Source: JAVKEN01 sp040221415 (GTDB lineage Bacteria > Pseudomonadota > Alphaproteobacteria > Rickettsiales > JABSSG01). From it: DNA of 64,000 bases. Shown here in pieces: positions 26,451 to 35,850 of this stretch (position 1 is the stretch's first letter; each line of letters opens with the position of its first letter). A program made the translations under genes and the position numbers. The stretch spans positions 77,215 through 141,214 of the forward strand of contig JAVKEN010000024.1 in NCBI GenBank assembly GCA_040221415.1. The letters are read 5' to 3'. Under the pieces are notes generated by a model. The model saw only the letters and a list, made by a program, of their open reading frames with translations, did not search any database and was not told where the DNA came from.

Positions 26451-27308
26451 ATGGAACAAAGAACAATTAAACATACGGTAAGCTGTTTTGGAATTGGAGT
26501 GCATTCTGGCAAACCAGCATCTTTGACACTACACCCAGCAGAAGCAAATACTGGAATTCAGTTCGTTAGAACAGATATTAAAACAAATAATACAGTTAAA
26601 GCTAGGTATGATTTTGTTTCTACTACCACTCTTGGCACAACTATCAAAAATAAAAGTGGCGTTGAAATTGCAACAATCGAACATTTAATGGCTGCATTAT
26701 GGGGTTGTAAAATCGACAACATAATCATTGAAACTGATGGCCCTGAAATTCCAATCATGGATGGAAGCTCTGAGCCTTTTATTTTCATGATTGAGTGTGC
26801 TGGGGTTCAGAATCTAAATAGCCTTAGAAAATATATTGAAATTACTGATGAGATAGTTATTGAGGACAAAGGTTCAAAAACAAGAATCACTCCTTCACAA
26901 GACTTCTCTATCGACATGCAAATAGAGTTTAATGATCAATTAATCAGAACTCAGAATTTTAAGTTTTCTGATAAAGATAGGTCGTTTAAACATGAGCTTT
27001 CAAGAGCAAGGACGTTTGGTTTCAAACACGAAGCTGAAATGTTGCAAAAAATGGGCTTGGCACAAGGTGCTTCTTTAGATAACGCAATTGTTCTGCACGA
27101 GAATAAAGTCGTAAACCAAGAAGGTCTTAGGTATAAGGATGAATTTGTCCGTCACAAGATGCTTGATCTGATTGGTGATCTTTATCTTGCTGGCATGCCT
27201 TTCAAAGGTCACTTTGATTCATTTAAGCCTGGACATACAATTAATAACAAAGTTCTTCACACTTTATTTGATACTCCAAAGTCTTGGAGAATCGTTGAAG
27301 ATTACTAA
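26451..27308 (+). CDS. lpxC: UDP-3-O-acyl-N-acetylglucosamine deacetylase
   Basis: Zinc-dependent committed step of lipid A synthesis, cytoplasmic. Expected zinc ligands are H78 (in TIEHLMAAL), H235 and D239 (in RHKMLDLIGD), aligning with H79, H238 and D242 of E. coli. IPIMDGSSEPF is also conserved. The 285 aa length is slightly short, lacking the extra C-terminal residues of the enterobacterial protein. It shows that the organism makes lipid A. Monocistronic or leading to the RNA methyltransferase gene 58 nt downstream. Confidence 0.96.
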   Translation: MEQRTIKHTVSCFGIGVHSGKPASLTLHPAEANTGIQFVRTDIKTNNTVKARYDFVSTTTLGTTIKNKSGVEIATIEHLMAALWGCKIDNIIIETDGPEIPIMDGSSEPFIFMIECAGVQNLNSLRKYIEITDEIVIEDKGSKTRITPSQDFSIDMQIEFNDQLIRTQNFKFSDKDRSFKHELSRARTFGFKHEAEMLQKMGLAQGASLDNAIVLHENKVVNQEGLRYKDEFVRHKMLDLIGDLYLAGMPFKGHFDSFKPGHTINNKVLHTLFDTPKSWRIVEDY

Positions 27309-27366
27309 AATCATTGCATTACCCCTAGCTTCTATATATTTTCCTATATTGAAATAGGAGTTTAAT

Positions 27367-28638
27367 GTGGCTTTAATAGATACCGGCAAAACAAAAATTC
27401 AATCTCTTGACCATCATGGATGTGGAATTGCGAAAAGCGATAGCGGCGAGAAATTAGCAATTCAATACACACTTCCAGGTGAAGTCGTCGAGTATGAGAT
27501 TCACAAAACTAAGTATAAAAAGAACGCGGTTCTTAGCAAACATATTGAGAAGTCTCCTGAAAGAGCTGCAGATAAATGCGCCTATTATACTCAGTGCGGT
27601 GGCTGCCTTTTACAGCACGCTAATGAAGATACCTACAATAAAATCAAAACTGGTCAAATTGAGTACTATCTTAGGGAAAACAAGCTTGAGTGTGATATCT
27701 CCCCTATTCAATCAGTTGGAACTAGCGCAAGAAGGAGAGCCAATTTTGAATATGCAAAGAAAGATGAAAAAAGCTTTCTTGGCTTTCACAAATATCGTCT
27801 TAATCAGATTATTGATATCAAGGAGTGCCCTTCTGTTAGAAAAGAAATATCAGATATTTTACCGGACCTAAAAGCCTTATGTGATGAAATCCTAGAAAAC
27901 AAACAACGTGCAAATATTTACGTTACTATTGCAAATAATGGCCTGGATATTTTGATCCGCCTTAAGAAACCACAAGAGTTTAGAGCCTCTGCAAAAGATA
28001 TGATAAACCGTTTCTTTGAAAAAACTAAAAGTGCTCGCGTTAAAATTTCTAACAAAAAATCCATTCTAGCCGAATTTAAAACTGAAGATCCATATATAAA
28101 TTTTGACGGAATAAGCGTTAAGATAAATCCGGATAGTTTTTTGCAGTCATCTTATGAATCAGATGAGATTTTGCTTAACTTAGCCAAGAAATATCTAGCT
28201 CCACAAAAAGATGATTTTATTGCCGACCTATTCTGCGGCAGAGGAACTTTTTCAATTCCATTGTCACGCATTTGTAAAATTGACTCATATGAGAGCGATA
28301 AGGATTCTTTAGCAGCCTTAGATGTCGCAAGCTTGAATCACAGCTTAAATATCAAGACCCTTCAAAGAGACCTCTTTCAAGCACCATTATTTTTACATGA
28401 ATTAAAAAAATACAACAAAGTGATAATTAATCCACCACGTGCAGGAGCCTTAAACCAAATAAAAGAATTAGCTGCAAGCAGTGTCTCGCAGATATGCTAT
28501 ATCTCATGCAACCCAGAAACATTTGCTAGAGACGCTAAAATTCTAGTGAACGCTAAATATAAGCTGAAATCACTAACCCCAGTCGATCAATTTGTCTGGA
28601 ATCCTCATATTGAGGTCGTAGCCCACTTCGAAAAATAA
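27367..28638 (+). CDS. TrmA/RlmD-family RNA m5U methyltransferase
   Basis: 423 aa. Iron-sulfur cysteines C71, C77 and C80 (C-x5-C-x2-C) plus C154 match the 4Fe-4S site of RlmD-type enzymes. The SAM motif is DLFCGRGTFSI. The catalytic Cys is in CYISCNPETFARD after VIINPPRAG. The N-terminal TRAM-like domain is reduced. Probably methylates uridine in 23S rRNA, but the exact position is not decided by sequence. GTG start with AGGAG 7 nt upstream. Confidence 0.88.
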   Translation: MALIDTGKTKIQSLDHHGCGIAKSDSGEKLAIQYTLPGEVVEYEIHKTKYKKNAVLSKHIEKSPERAADKCAYYTQCGGCLLQHANEDTYNKIKTGQIEYYLRENKLECDISPIQSVGTSARRRANFEYAKKDEKSFLGFHKYRLNQIIDIKECPSVRKEISDILPDLKALCDEILENKQRANIYVTIANNGLDILIRLKKPQEFRASAKDMINRFFEKTKSARVKISNKKSILAEFKTEDPYINFDGISVKINPDSFLQSSYESDEILLNLAKKYLAPQKDDFIADLFCGRGTFSIPLSRICKIDSYESDKDSLAALDVASLNHSLNIKTLQRDLFQAPLFLHELKKYNKVIINPPRAGALNQIKELAASSVSQICYISCNPETFARDAKILVNAKYKLKSLTPVDQFVWNPHIEVVAHFEK

Positions 28639-28639
28639 A

Positions 28640-30127
28640 CTAACCCAAGTATCTTTGCTTCAAATGCTGTAAGTATGTGTCAGGATCAATTTCCTTACCA
28701 GTCACCTTTTTTAACAGCTCAGAAGCAGGATGCATTCTGCCTTTATTGTGAATATTTTTATTCAACCAAGAAACTATTGGGCCAAACTCACCAGCAGAAA
28801 TCAATTTCTTTATATCCTTTAAGTCTTTTGCCATCGCTGCATAGAATTGCGAGGAGTAAATTGCACCTAATGTATAAGTTGGGAAATAACCAATCGCACC
28901 CATATACCAATGGATATCTTGCATACAGCCATTAGCATCATTCTTCGGCTTAATACCGATAAGCTTTTGCATTGCTGTATTCCAAGTGGATGGAAGATCA
29001 CGGATTTGCAGATTCCCTGTAAGCAGCTCTTTTTCAAGGTTATAGCGCAGAATTACATGTAACGGATAAGTAACCTCATCCGCGTCGACTCTAATCAGAG
29101 AACGCTCTACTTTGATTCTGTTATTATAAATATTCTCTGGAGTCCAAATCTTACTATTCAAATTAAACAGCTGAATAAGTTTTGGAGTAATAAATTCGTA
29201 AAATTCTTTACTTCTTGAGATCTGCATTTCGGTCATCAAAGACTGACTTTCATGCACAGACATTCCAAGATTCGAACCTATAGGCTGTCCGATATATTCT
29301 TCTGGGGCATTTTGTTCATATAAAGCGTGGCCCGTCTCATGGATCACACCCATCATGCCAGTAAAGAAATCTTTCTCGTCATATCTATTTGTGATTCTAA
29401 CATCATGCGGATTACCGCCACAGAATGGATGAGTACTGCGACTTATGGCGCCTCTATTAAAGTCAAACTTTAACTTCTCCATCAGATATTTAGCCAACTC
29501 TTCTTGCTTAGCGACAGGGAATCTGCCTTCCGGCAAAGGCTTTACTTTTTTTGATTTTTGCTTATCTAAAATCTTATCTAAAAGCTTCGGCAAATGCTCA
29601 GATAGTGTTTTAAAAACTGGGTCTATTTTAGAGCTGCGCATCCCAGTATCATACTGGTCAAGCAGCGCATCATATAAATTAAGGCCAAAATAATCTGCTC
29701 TGGCTTTTGCTATATCGTTTGTGATTGATATAACTTTCCTAAAGTTTGGAATCAAAGATTTAAAATCATTATTCTTTCTTGCCTCTCTCCACTGAAATTC
29801 ACACTCAGAAGCAGCAATTGATTGGACCTCAAGCAACCTTGTCTCAACAGACAAAGCATCTTCTCGCATCCTCTTCATCTCTCTGATGTTACCTTGTTGC
29901 CAATCACTAAGCCTTGTGCTGTTAGCCTCCTCGATTAAATCGCCAAATTGATCAGAAATCACCAACTTATGTATCATTGATCGCAGTGTAGCCACTTCCT
30001 CACCACGATATTTCGCAGCTCCCGTAGGCATATTGCATGCCATATCCCAGTGAATAATTCCTGCCAAATTACCTAGATGAGCAATTTTCTTATAAAAATT
30101 ACATAATTTTGAATATGAGTGGATCAT
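28640..30127 (-). CDS. M32-family carboxypeptidase (Taq type)
   Basis: Cytoplasmic metallocarboxypeptidase, 495 aa, typical length. The zinc motif HETGH is at 263-267 with Glu as catalytic base. The family motif HPFCGGNPHDVRIT is at about 233-246 and the C-terminal segment MHPASELLKKVTG is present. The ATG overlaps the SURF1 stop (ATGA). It stops 1 nt from the convergent RNA methyltransferase gene. Confidence 0.95.
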   Translation of the reverse strand: MIHSYSKLCNFYKKIAHLGNLAGIIHWDMACNMPTGAAKYRGEEVATLRSMIHKLVISDQFGDLIEEANSTRLSDWQQGNIREMKRMREDALSVETRLLEVQSIAASECEFQWREARKNNDFKSLIPNFRKVISITNDIAKARADYFGLNLYDALLDQYDTGMRSSKIDPVFKTLSEHLPKLLDKILDKQKSKKVKPLPEGRFPVAKQEELAKYLMEKLKFDFNRGAISRSTHPFCGGNPHDVRITNRYDEKDFFTGMMGVIHETGHALYEQNAPEEYIGQPIGSNLGMSVHESQSLMTEMQISRSKEFYEFITPKLIQLFNLNSKIWTPENIYNNRIKVERSLIRVDADEVTYPLHVILRYNLEKELLTGNLQIRDLPSTWNTAMQKLIGIKPKNDANGCMQDIHWYMGAIGYFPTYTLGAIYSSQFYAAMAKDLKDIKKLISAGEFGPIVSWLNKNIHNKGRMHPASELLKKVTGKEIDPDTYLQHLKQRYLG

Positions 30128-30774
30128 GCCTTTTTCCTTCTTAAAACAATTGCGATAATAAAAGTAACTAAACTTAAACTAAACCAAGTAATTGCATATT
30201 GCATATGGTCATTTCTGAATTTAACTTTGCTTCTGACATCTATCTGTTTGCCAAGTAAATTACTTGTTCCTTTAGGTAGGATAATAAATGATTGAAAATT
30301 ATCAACATCAAAAAATTCTTTTAGATGCTGTCTGTTCAAGTAAAACCATTCATTTTGCTTTAAATCATTTTCAATAAATAAAGGCTTTTTCTCCGGAGAT
30401 CTAACCAAATAGCCTGTCAGGCTAACGTTTGTAGTATTCTCGAAAGGTAATAATTCCTGTTTTTTTTCAACATACCCCCTACTTACCAGGAAGTATTTTC
30501 CACAAGAAGTTTTAAACGGCTGCAAGATTTCGAACACAGGTTTCCCCTGATAGTTCATATAATAAAAAATAGGGTTCTTAATAAATGAACCTTGCAAATT
30601 TATTGTTTTATATAAATCTTGGTCCTTAAGATGCGTAGAAGTCACAGTGACATTTTGTTCTACATGATTAGTAAATTCACTAATCAGCGCCTCTTTTTGG
30701 CCAAGCCTATTCAGCTGCCAAAACCCAAGAACCATGAAAATCAGGGTAAAGGATGTAAAGAAAAGAACTCGCAC
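30124..30774 (-). CDS. SURF1-family cytochrome c oxidase assembly protein
   Basis: 216 aa with one membrane helix at each end (about 1-20 and 190-210) and a periplasmic middle domain. FWQLNRLGQKEALI after the first helix and the NDHMQYAITWF motif before the last are SURF1 hallmarks. Helps insert heme a into COX1. GTG start with AGAGGG upstream, 18 nt after COX3. The position fits a COX3-SURF1 operon. Confidence 0.92.
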   Translation of the reverse strand: MRVLFFTSFTLIFMVLGFWQLNRLGQKEALISEFTNHVEQNVTVTSTHLKDQDLYKTINLQGSFIKNPIFYYMNYQGKPVFEILQPFKTSCGKYFLVSRGYVEKKQELLPFENTTNVSLTGYLVRSPEKKPLFIENDLKQNEWFYLNRQHLKEFFDVDNFQSFIILPKGTSNLLGKQIDVRSKVKFRNDHMQYAITWFSLSLVTFIIAIVLRRKKA

Positions 30775-30792
30775 TAACCCTCTAAATTGCTG

Positions 30793-31629
30793 TTAGCTTC
30801 CCCAAATATAAATAAAGACGAACAGGAAAAGCCATACAGCATCGACAAAATGCCAATACCAAGCAGCAAATTCAAAACCTAAATGGCCATGATTACCATC
30901 AAAATGTCCCATTCTCGCCCTTAAGAAGCATATAAATAAAAATATAGTTCCAACTAACACATGAAAACCATGAAAGCCTGTAGCCATATAAAAATTAGAA
31001 GAATATATCCCATCCTTCCATTTGAACTCAGCATGGAAATATTCAAAAATTTGTAGCGCTGTGAATATCGCACCAAGAATTACTGTAATCCCCAAGGCCT
31101 GAACCATTTCCTTCTTGTTTTTACGAATCAACGAGTAATGCGCCCAAGTAACCGTCGTTCCAGAAAGAAGCAGAATCAAAGTATTCAAAAACGGAATATT
31201 CCACGGATCAATAGTTTTAATTCCCTCAGGAGGCCAAGTTTTGTTAGAGAATGAAAAGGGGTTGTCCTCAGAAACAACGCCGGATGGGTCTAAACTTGAA
31301 TTAAAGAATGACCAAAAAAATGCAACAAAAAACATTACTTCAGAAAGAATAAATAAAAGCATCCCAAGACTAAGGCCTTTACGCACAACAGCTGAATGTG
31401 CCCTATCAGTTCTGCCTTCTTTAATTACATCCTTCCACCATACGAACATTGAATATAGCACCATCAAAAGGCCAGCCGGTAAAACAAAGTATCCTATCTT
31501 GTTTTCTTGGAAAAAAAGCACCCCTCCTGCCGCTAGAACTAGCAATGAGAAAGAAGCAAATATTGGCCACGGGCTGGGATCTACAAGGTGAAATTTATGT
31601 GGAATTTCTTTTTTTGTTACTTCAGTCAT
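30793..31629 (-). CDS. ctaE: Cytochrome c oxidase subunit III
   Basis: 278 aa with seven membrane helices. It begins with the family pattern HKFHLVDPSPWPIFASFSLL and contains FILSEVMFFVAFFWSFF (conserved Glu) and TGFHGFHVLVGTIFL. Subunit of the aa3-type terminal oxidase. It is 28 kb away from ctaC-ctaD-ctaB here, with ctaG (cox11) not seen in the window. tRNA-Leu lies 62 nt upstream. Confidence 0.96.
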   Translation of the reverse strand: MTEVTKKEIPHKFHLVDPSPWPIFASFSLLVLAAGGVLFFQENKIGYFVLPAGLLMVLYSMFVWWKDVIKEGRTDRAHSAVVRKGLSLGMLLFILSEVMFFVAFFWSFFNSSLDPSGVVSEDNPFSFSNKTWPPEGIKTIDPWNIPFLNTLILLLSGTTVTWAHYSLIRKNKKEMVQALGITVILGAIFTALQIFEYFHAEFKWKDGIYSSNFYMATGFHGFHVLVGTIFLFICFLRARMGHFDGNHGHLGFEFAAWYWHFVDAVWLFLFVFIYIWGS

Positions 31630-31691
31630 AATCGTAAAATTGCTTTAAGTGAATTCTATAAACAAAAAATATATATGTAAATCCATATAAA

Positions 31692-31778
31692 TGGTGCCCC
31701 TGACCTGACTCGAACAGGTACGTCCTTGCGGACAGCAGATTTTGAGTCTGCCGCGTCTACCAATTCCACCACAGGGGC
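31692..31778 (-). tRNA. tRNA-Leu (anticodon CAA)
   Basis: 87 nt with encoded CCA. Acceptor GCCCCTG/CAGGGGC. Anticodon stem GCAGA/TCTGC with loop CTCAAAA gives CAA. A long variable arm (TGTCCGCAAGGACGT) as in class II tRNAs, and T loop TTCGAGT. Confidence 0.97.
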
Positions 31779-31908
31779 CTGGAAGGAGTTTTATAATATG
31801 AAGCTATTAATTGCAACATTGATTTTCAAAAGAAAGACAGATATAAAACCTTGAAAATTATGCAGCTTAATTTTAAGATCAACTCACAAATTTCTGAGTA
31901 AAGAAAAT

Positions 31909-32499
31909 ATGAAGTATTTTAACAAAAAGAATTTTTTAATCTTAACTCTTTTTATACTTTCCATATTCTTCGTGTCTAAATATTACACATCAAAATACGA
32001 ATCTATTGATTATCAAGTCTTGGTATCTGAAAATGATATAGAAATCAGACAATATCCTGAACTTCTTCTAGTGAGTACTACTTCAAATGCTAGTACAGAT
32101 GACAAAAAAAACGTAACTTTCAAAAGACTTTTTGACTTCATCGGCGGAGAAAATGCTAGGAAAGAAGAAATAGACATGACCATCCCCGTGTTCTGGACTA
32201 AGCTACTAAAAGAATTTAAAATGTCTTTTGTTGCACCAAAAAAATATAGTTTTCAAACACTACCTAAGCCAACAAATTCTCAAGTGTTTGTTGAAGCACA
32301 ACCATCTGGCAAGTATTTGGTTATAACTTTTAACGGATCTCCTGAACTTCAAAACATGAATGAGCAGTCTAAAATCTTAATGGATTACGCAGAAAAAAAT
32401 AACATCCAGATTAGAGAAGGTAGGCTTCTTGCTATTTATGATCCACCCTGGACCATTCCTTTTCTTAGAAAAAATGAAATTCTATATTTAATAGATTAA
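31909..32499 (+). CDS. SOUL/HBP-family heme-binding protein, membrane-anchored
   Basis: 196 aa. An N-terminal membrane anchor or uncleaved signal (about 8-26) leads into the SOUL domain (IEIRQYPELLLVST, FKRLFDFIGGENARKEEIDMTIPVF). Family members bind heme or related tetrapyrroles, and the bacterial role is unclear. The stop and the ribF ATG share one base (TAATG). It heads a six-gene operon. Confidence 0.85.
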   Translation: MKYFNKKNFLILTLFILSIFFVSKYYTSKYESIDYQVLVSENDIEIRQYPELLLVSTTSNASTDDKKNVTFKRLFDFIGGENARKEEIDMTIPVFWTKLLKEFKMSFVAPKKYSFQTLPKPTNSQVFVEAQPSGKYLVITFNGSPELQNMNEQSKILMDYAEKNNIQIREGRLLAIYDPPWTIPFLRKNEILYLID

Positions 32500-33425
32500 T
32501 GAAAATATATAAAAGCCTTAGCAAAGTTGCAAAAGGTTCACAAGACAGCATTTTAATAATAGGCAATTTTGACTCTGTGCATAAAGGTCATACATATTTG
32601 ATCGATGAGGCAAGAAAATTAGCTGATTCAAAAAATAAAAAACTGTCTCTTTTGACTTTCTCTCCTCATCCTTATGCCATTCTTAATCCTAACGCTTCAC
32701 CAATAAATATTTTTTATGAGGAGCAAAAGATTGACAAACTTAAGGAGAAAGGTGTTGATGCATTATTTATTCTTAAATTTGACGAAGGATTTTCCTCTTA
32801 CAGCCCCGAAGAGTTTGTCGAGAATATTTTAGTCAAAGCATTGAACATCGATTCTTTAATAGTAGGTGAAGATTTCAGATTCGGTAAAAAGCGATCTGGC
32901 AATAAAGACACTTTAAAGAAATTATCTAAAAAGCATGGATTTGGCTTTAGCCCAGTGAACATCCAGTCTTATTGCGACCTAGTATATTCATCAAGCTCGG
33001 TTCGAGATTTATTATCCGAAGGAAGTATCCAAGAAGCAGCAATTATTCTTGGCTATGACTACTATATTGATGGAACTATTATACCTGGAAAACAAAATGG
33101 TAGAAAGATTGGCTTCAAAACGGCAAACATAAAACCTGAAGGCTTATTTATACCAAAAAAAGGTGTGTACGCCTCATATGCAACAGTTGAAGGGTATGAT
33201 AAAAAATTTAAGTCTATAACAAACCTTGGTTTGCGACCAACTATTGACGAACAAGAGCTTGTTGAAGTACATTTGTTTGATTTTGATGAAGATATATACT
33301 ACAAAAAGCTACGGGTATATTTGAAAAAATATATTAGACCACAAATTAAGTTTAATAATTTACAAGAGTTAAAAAACCAAATTGGAATCGATGTACAAAA
33401 AGCAAAAGAAATCTTGGAAAAATAA
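32499..33425 (+). CDS. ribF: Bifunctional riboflavin kinase / FAD synthetase
   Basis: 308 aa. The N-terminal adenylyltransferase has IGNFDSVHKGHTYLI and LTFSPHPYAIL. The C-terminal kinase domain (about 185-305) has GRKIGFKTANI and ITNLGLRPT. Turns riboflavin into FMN and FAD. Together with ribA at 3.2 kb it suggests a riboflavin route. Overlaps lspA by 35 nt. ribF-lspA adjacency is common in bacteria. Confidence 0.95.
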   Translation: MKIYKSLSKVAKGSQDSILIIGNFDSVHKGHTYLIDEARKLADSKNKKLSLLTFSPHPYAILNPNASPINIFYEEQKIDKLKEKGVDALFILKFDEGFSSYSPEEFVENILVKALNIDSLIVGEDFRFGKKRSGNKDTLKKLSKKHGFGFSPVNIQSYCDLVYSSSSVRDLLSEGSIQEAAIILGYDYYIDGTIIPGKQNGRKIGFKTANIKPEGLFIPKKGVYASYATVEGYDKKFKSITNLGLRPTIDEQELVEVHLFDFDEDIYYKKLRVYLKKYIRPQIKFNNLQELKNQIGIDVQKAKEILEK

Positions 33426-33903
33426 TATAATTTATATTGTTTTTGTTGTCTTGCTATTTGCAGCTGATCAATTCAGCAAAGTCTACTTTATTCAATTTTT
33501 TGAAAATAACCCAGCACCCGAGGTTATGGTTAATGATTTCCTCAACTTTGTTTATTTGTGGAATAAAGGAATCTCTTTTGGAATGTTTAATAACTGGGAA
33601 TACAGCAACCTCATTTTCATTACAGTCGCCACCGTTATAACATGGTATTTTATGCTGCTTTATTTCAAAGAGTCTAATCTGTCGATTAAAATTTCTTATG
33701 GATTCATTATCGGCGGCGCACTTGGGAATATTACAGATAGAATAAAATATAATGCAGTATATGATTTTATTGACTTCCACTTCCGTGAATATCATTGGCC
33801 AGCTTTTAACTTGGCTGATGCATTCATTACTATTGGAGGCTTTTTACTTTTATTAAGTTTATTTTCATCTAGGGTTAAAAAAAATGAAGCAAACAAAATA
33901 TAG
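33391..33903 (+). CDS. lspA: Lipoprotein signal peptidase
   Basis: Aspartic peptidase of the inner membrane, 170 aa with four helices. The catalytic aspartates are D116 (GNITDRI) and D143 (FNLADAF). ATG at 33391 is chosen over a TTG 9 nt upstream. It lies inside the ribF end and overlaps the next lipoprotein gene, a likely substrate, by 20 nt. Confidence 0.95.
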   Translation: MYKKQKKSWKNNIIYIVFVVLLFAADQFSKVYFIQFFENNPAPEVMVNDFLNFVYLWNKGISFGMFNNWEYSNLIFITVATVITWYFMLLYFKESNLSIKISYGFIIGGALGNITDRIKYNAVYDFIDFHFREYHWPAFNLADAFITIGGFLLLLSLFSSRVKKNEANKI

Positions 33904-34297
33904 CTTAGCTTTAATTTCATTATTAATATTGAACGGATGTGGAATATCTAAATCCTCTTTAGGCTTTGGTAAAGCAAGTCCAAATGAATATTCTGTTCTT
34001 CGCCAAGAACCACTTGTCGTTCCTCCTGGGATTGAACTGGTTGCACCTAAAGATGAGCCTGAGAGCAAGGAAGTGACTGAAGAAGAGTTTGATAAAATTT
34101 TCTATGGCGACACAAAAGCAAAAACAACAACAAAATCTGATAAACTTAGTAAATCTGATAAGTCATTCTTAAAAAAAACAAAGGGTTATAACAAAAAAAG
34201 TGATATCAAGAAGCTACTTAAAGAAGAAACAAAACAACAAAACACTTCTAAAAAAGAAAAGAAACAGGGTCTCTTTTCTAAATGGTTTGGTAAGTAA
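33884..34297 (+). CDS. DUF3035-type outer-membrane lipoprotein
   Basis: 137 aa. Signal peptide with lipobox LNGC (Cys at 19), then the DUF3035 pattern SPNEYSVLRQEPLVVPPGIEL. The C-terminal 60 residues are very rich in K, T, S and Q and look disordered. The family is conserved in alphaproteobacteria, where a related lipoprotein (BamF) associates with the BAM complex, so a role in outer-membrane assembly is plausible. Confidence 0.8.
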   Translation: MKQTKYSLALISLLILNGCGISKSSLGFGKASPNEYSVLRQEPLVVPPGIELVAPKDEPESKEVTEEEFDKIFYGDTKAKTTTKSDKLSKSDKSFLKKTKGYNKKSDIKKLLKEETKQQNTSKKEKKQGLFSKWFGK

Positions 34298-34302
34298 TTG
34301 CC

Positions 34303-35850
34303 ATGATGGATAATTTTAGAAAATTTTCTAACAGTTACATAATCAAAATCTTACTTGGGATGCTGATCGTCTCATTTGTTTACTGGGGAGTTAGTGGTTT
34401 TATAAATGGCGCACGCGATGAATATGTTGCTGTTGTTGATAAAGACGAATACATCTCTACTGAATCTTTTATTCGTGAAAAACAAAGGTATCTTCGCGAA
34501 ATTAAACTTCAAAACCCTAGCATAACTAGTGATCAACTTAGAGATATGGGGTATAACAACATTATCTTAAGAGATCTAATCTTGAAGAAACTATCTCAAG
34601 TTGAAGCAAATCGTCTAGGCCTAGTAATTAGTGATAGCTTAGTAGTAGACTTGATCAAGAAAGATAAAATGTTTCAGAATAAGCAAAAAAAATTCGATGC
34701 ATTGAGATTTAAAAAGATCTTACAGCACAATAAAATTAATGAGCGCGATTATACGAATGACATAAAAGATAGAATGACTGCTCAACTTATAATACAGGCT
34801 TTCTCGACCCCTGCTACTATTCCTGACATGTTTGTTGATGCAACCTATTTGCAATCTAATCAAAAAAGAACTGCAACCATTGTAACAGCTAATCCTAATA
34901 ACAAAATCATTGTTACTGATACAGAGATTAAAGATTATTACCAAAAAAATAAAAAGAAACTTATATCTCCTGAACTCAGAGATATAGAATTCATCTATGT
35001 TGATGCAACTCATGCTAAAAAGAGGGTCAATGTCACTAATAAAGAAATCAATTCTCACTTTAATCACCTACCTAAAGAGCACCAAACTCCAGCTAATAAG
35101 AAAAGAGTTACTGATCAATTAAAAGCCGAGAAAATTGATCAATTCCTTCTGGACATAGTTCAGAAAATTGAAGCAGATATCGATAGCAACAAGCCTTTGA
35201 AGCAAATAGCTGCTAAACATAAAGTTGGTTATAAAAAGGCAATTCAGGTTAATAAGAAGAATAAGCACCTACCCAAATTTGAAAACTTCAGCAAACAAGT
35301 ATTTGAAGCTGAAGAAGATGTAGTGTCCGAGGTCCAGAATATAGGTAATAACAAGCAAGGTTACTATGTGTTTAGGGTTAACAAAACCTACCCTGCAAGA
35401 ATTCTACCATTGAATCAAACAATAAGAACTAAGATTAAACAAACTCTTGTAAACGCAAGGAAAACTTCTGTCTCTCGTTCACTTATGGCCAAGGCAAAAA
35501 ACTTACCCGAAGGAAGTAATAACTATAAATCTATTAAAGGCCTCATGTTTGAAAGAAAAACTTTTAGTATAAATAAACCTGCAAATCTGCCGCAAAATGC
35601 CATGTCTGAGTTGTTTTCTCTTGAAGCTGGGAAATCTACTAATATTTATAAAAATAATAATGGTGAGTATTTCTTCCTCAGATTAGACAAAATTATTAAT
35701 CCGAAGCTCAGTTTAAGCAAAGCTGAAAAATCCTCCTATACTACGGTGATGCAAAAGAAATTATCGAGAATGCAAATGAATGGCCTCTATAAATTCCTGT
35801 ACGACAAGTTGGGAGTAAAAGTTAATCAAGCCATGCTCAATAAACTATGA
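34303..35850 (+). CDS. PpiD/SurA-like periplasmic folding factor
   Basis: 515 aa with one N-terminal membrane helix (about 14-32), then a SurA-N-like region (VSGFINGARDEYVAVVDKDEYI) and long helical chaperone segments, as in PpiD. The parvulin domain is degenerate: I see no clear set of catalytic residues, so it may act as a holdase. Two adjacent ATGs begin the frame and either may be used. It lies in the operon with lspA and the DUF3035 lipoprotein, and its stop overlaps pabA/trpG (ATGA). Confidence 0.8.
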   Translation: MMDNFRKFSNSYIIKILLGMLIVSFVYWGVSGFINGARDEYVAVVDKDEYISTESFIREKQRYLREIKLQNPSITSDQLRDMGYNNIILRDLILKKLSQVEANRLGLVISDSLVVDLIKKDKMFQNKQKKFDALRFKKILQHNKINERDYTNDIKDRMTAQLIIQAFSTPATIPDMFVDATYLQSNQKRTATIVTANPNNKIIVTDTEIKDYYQKNKKKLISPELRDIEFIYVDATHAKKRVNVTNKEINSHFNHLPKEHQTPANKKRVTDQLKAEKIDQFLLDIVQKIEADIDSNKPLKQIAAKHKVGYKKAIQVNKKNKHLPKFENFSKQVFEAEEDVVSEVQNIGNNKQGYYVFRVNKTYPARILPLNQTIRTKIKQTLVNARKTSVSRSLMAKAKNLPEGSNNYKSIKGLMFERKTFSINKPANLPQNAMSELFSLEAGKSTNIYKNNNGEYFFLRLDKIINPKLSLSKAEKSSYTTVMQKKLSRMQMNGLYKFLYDKLGVKVNQAMLNKL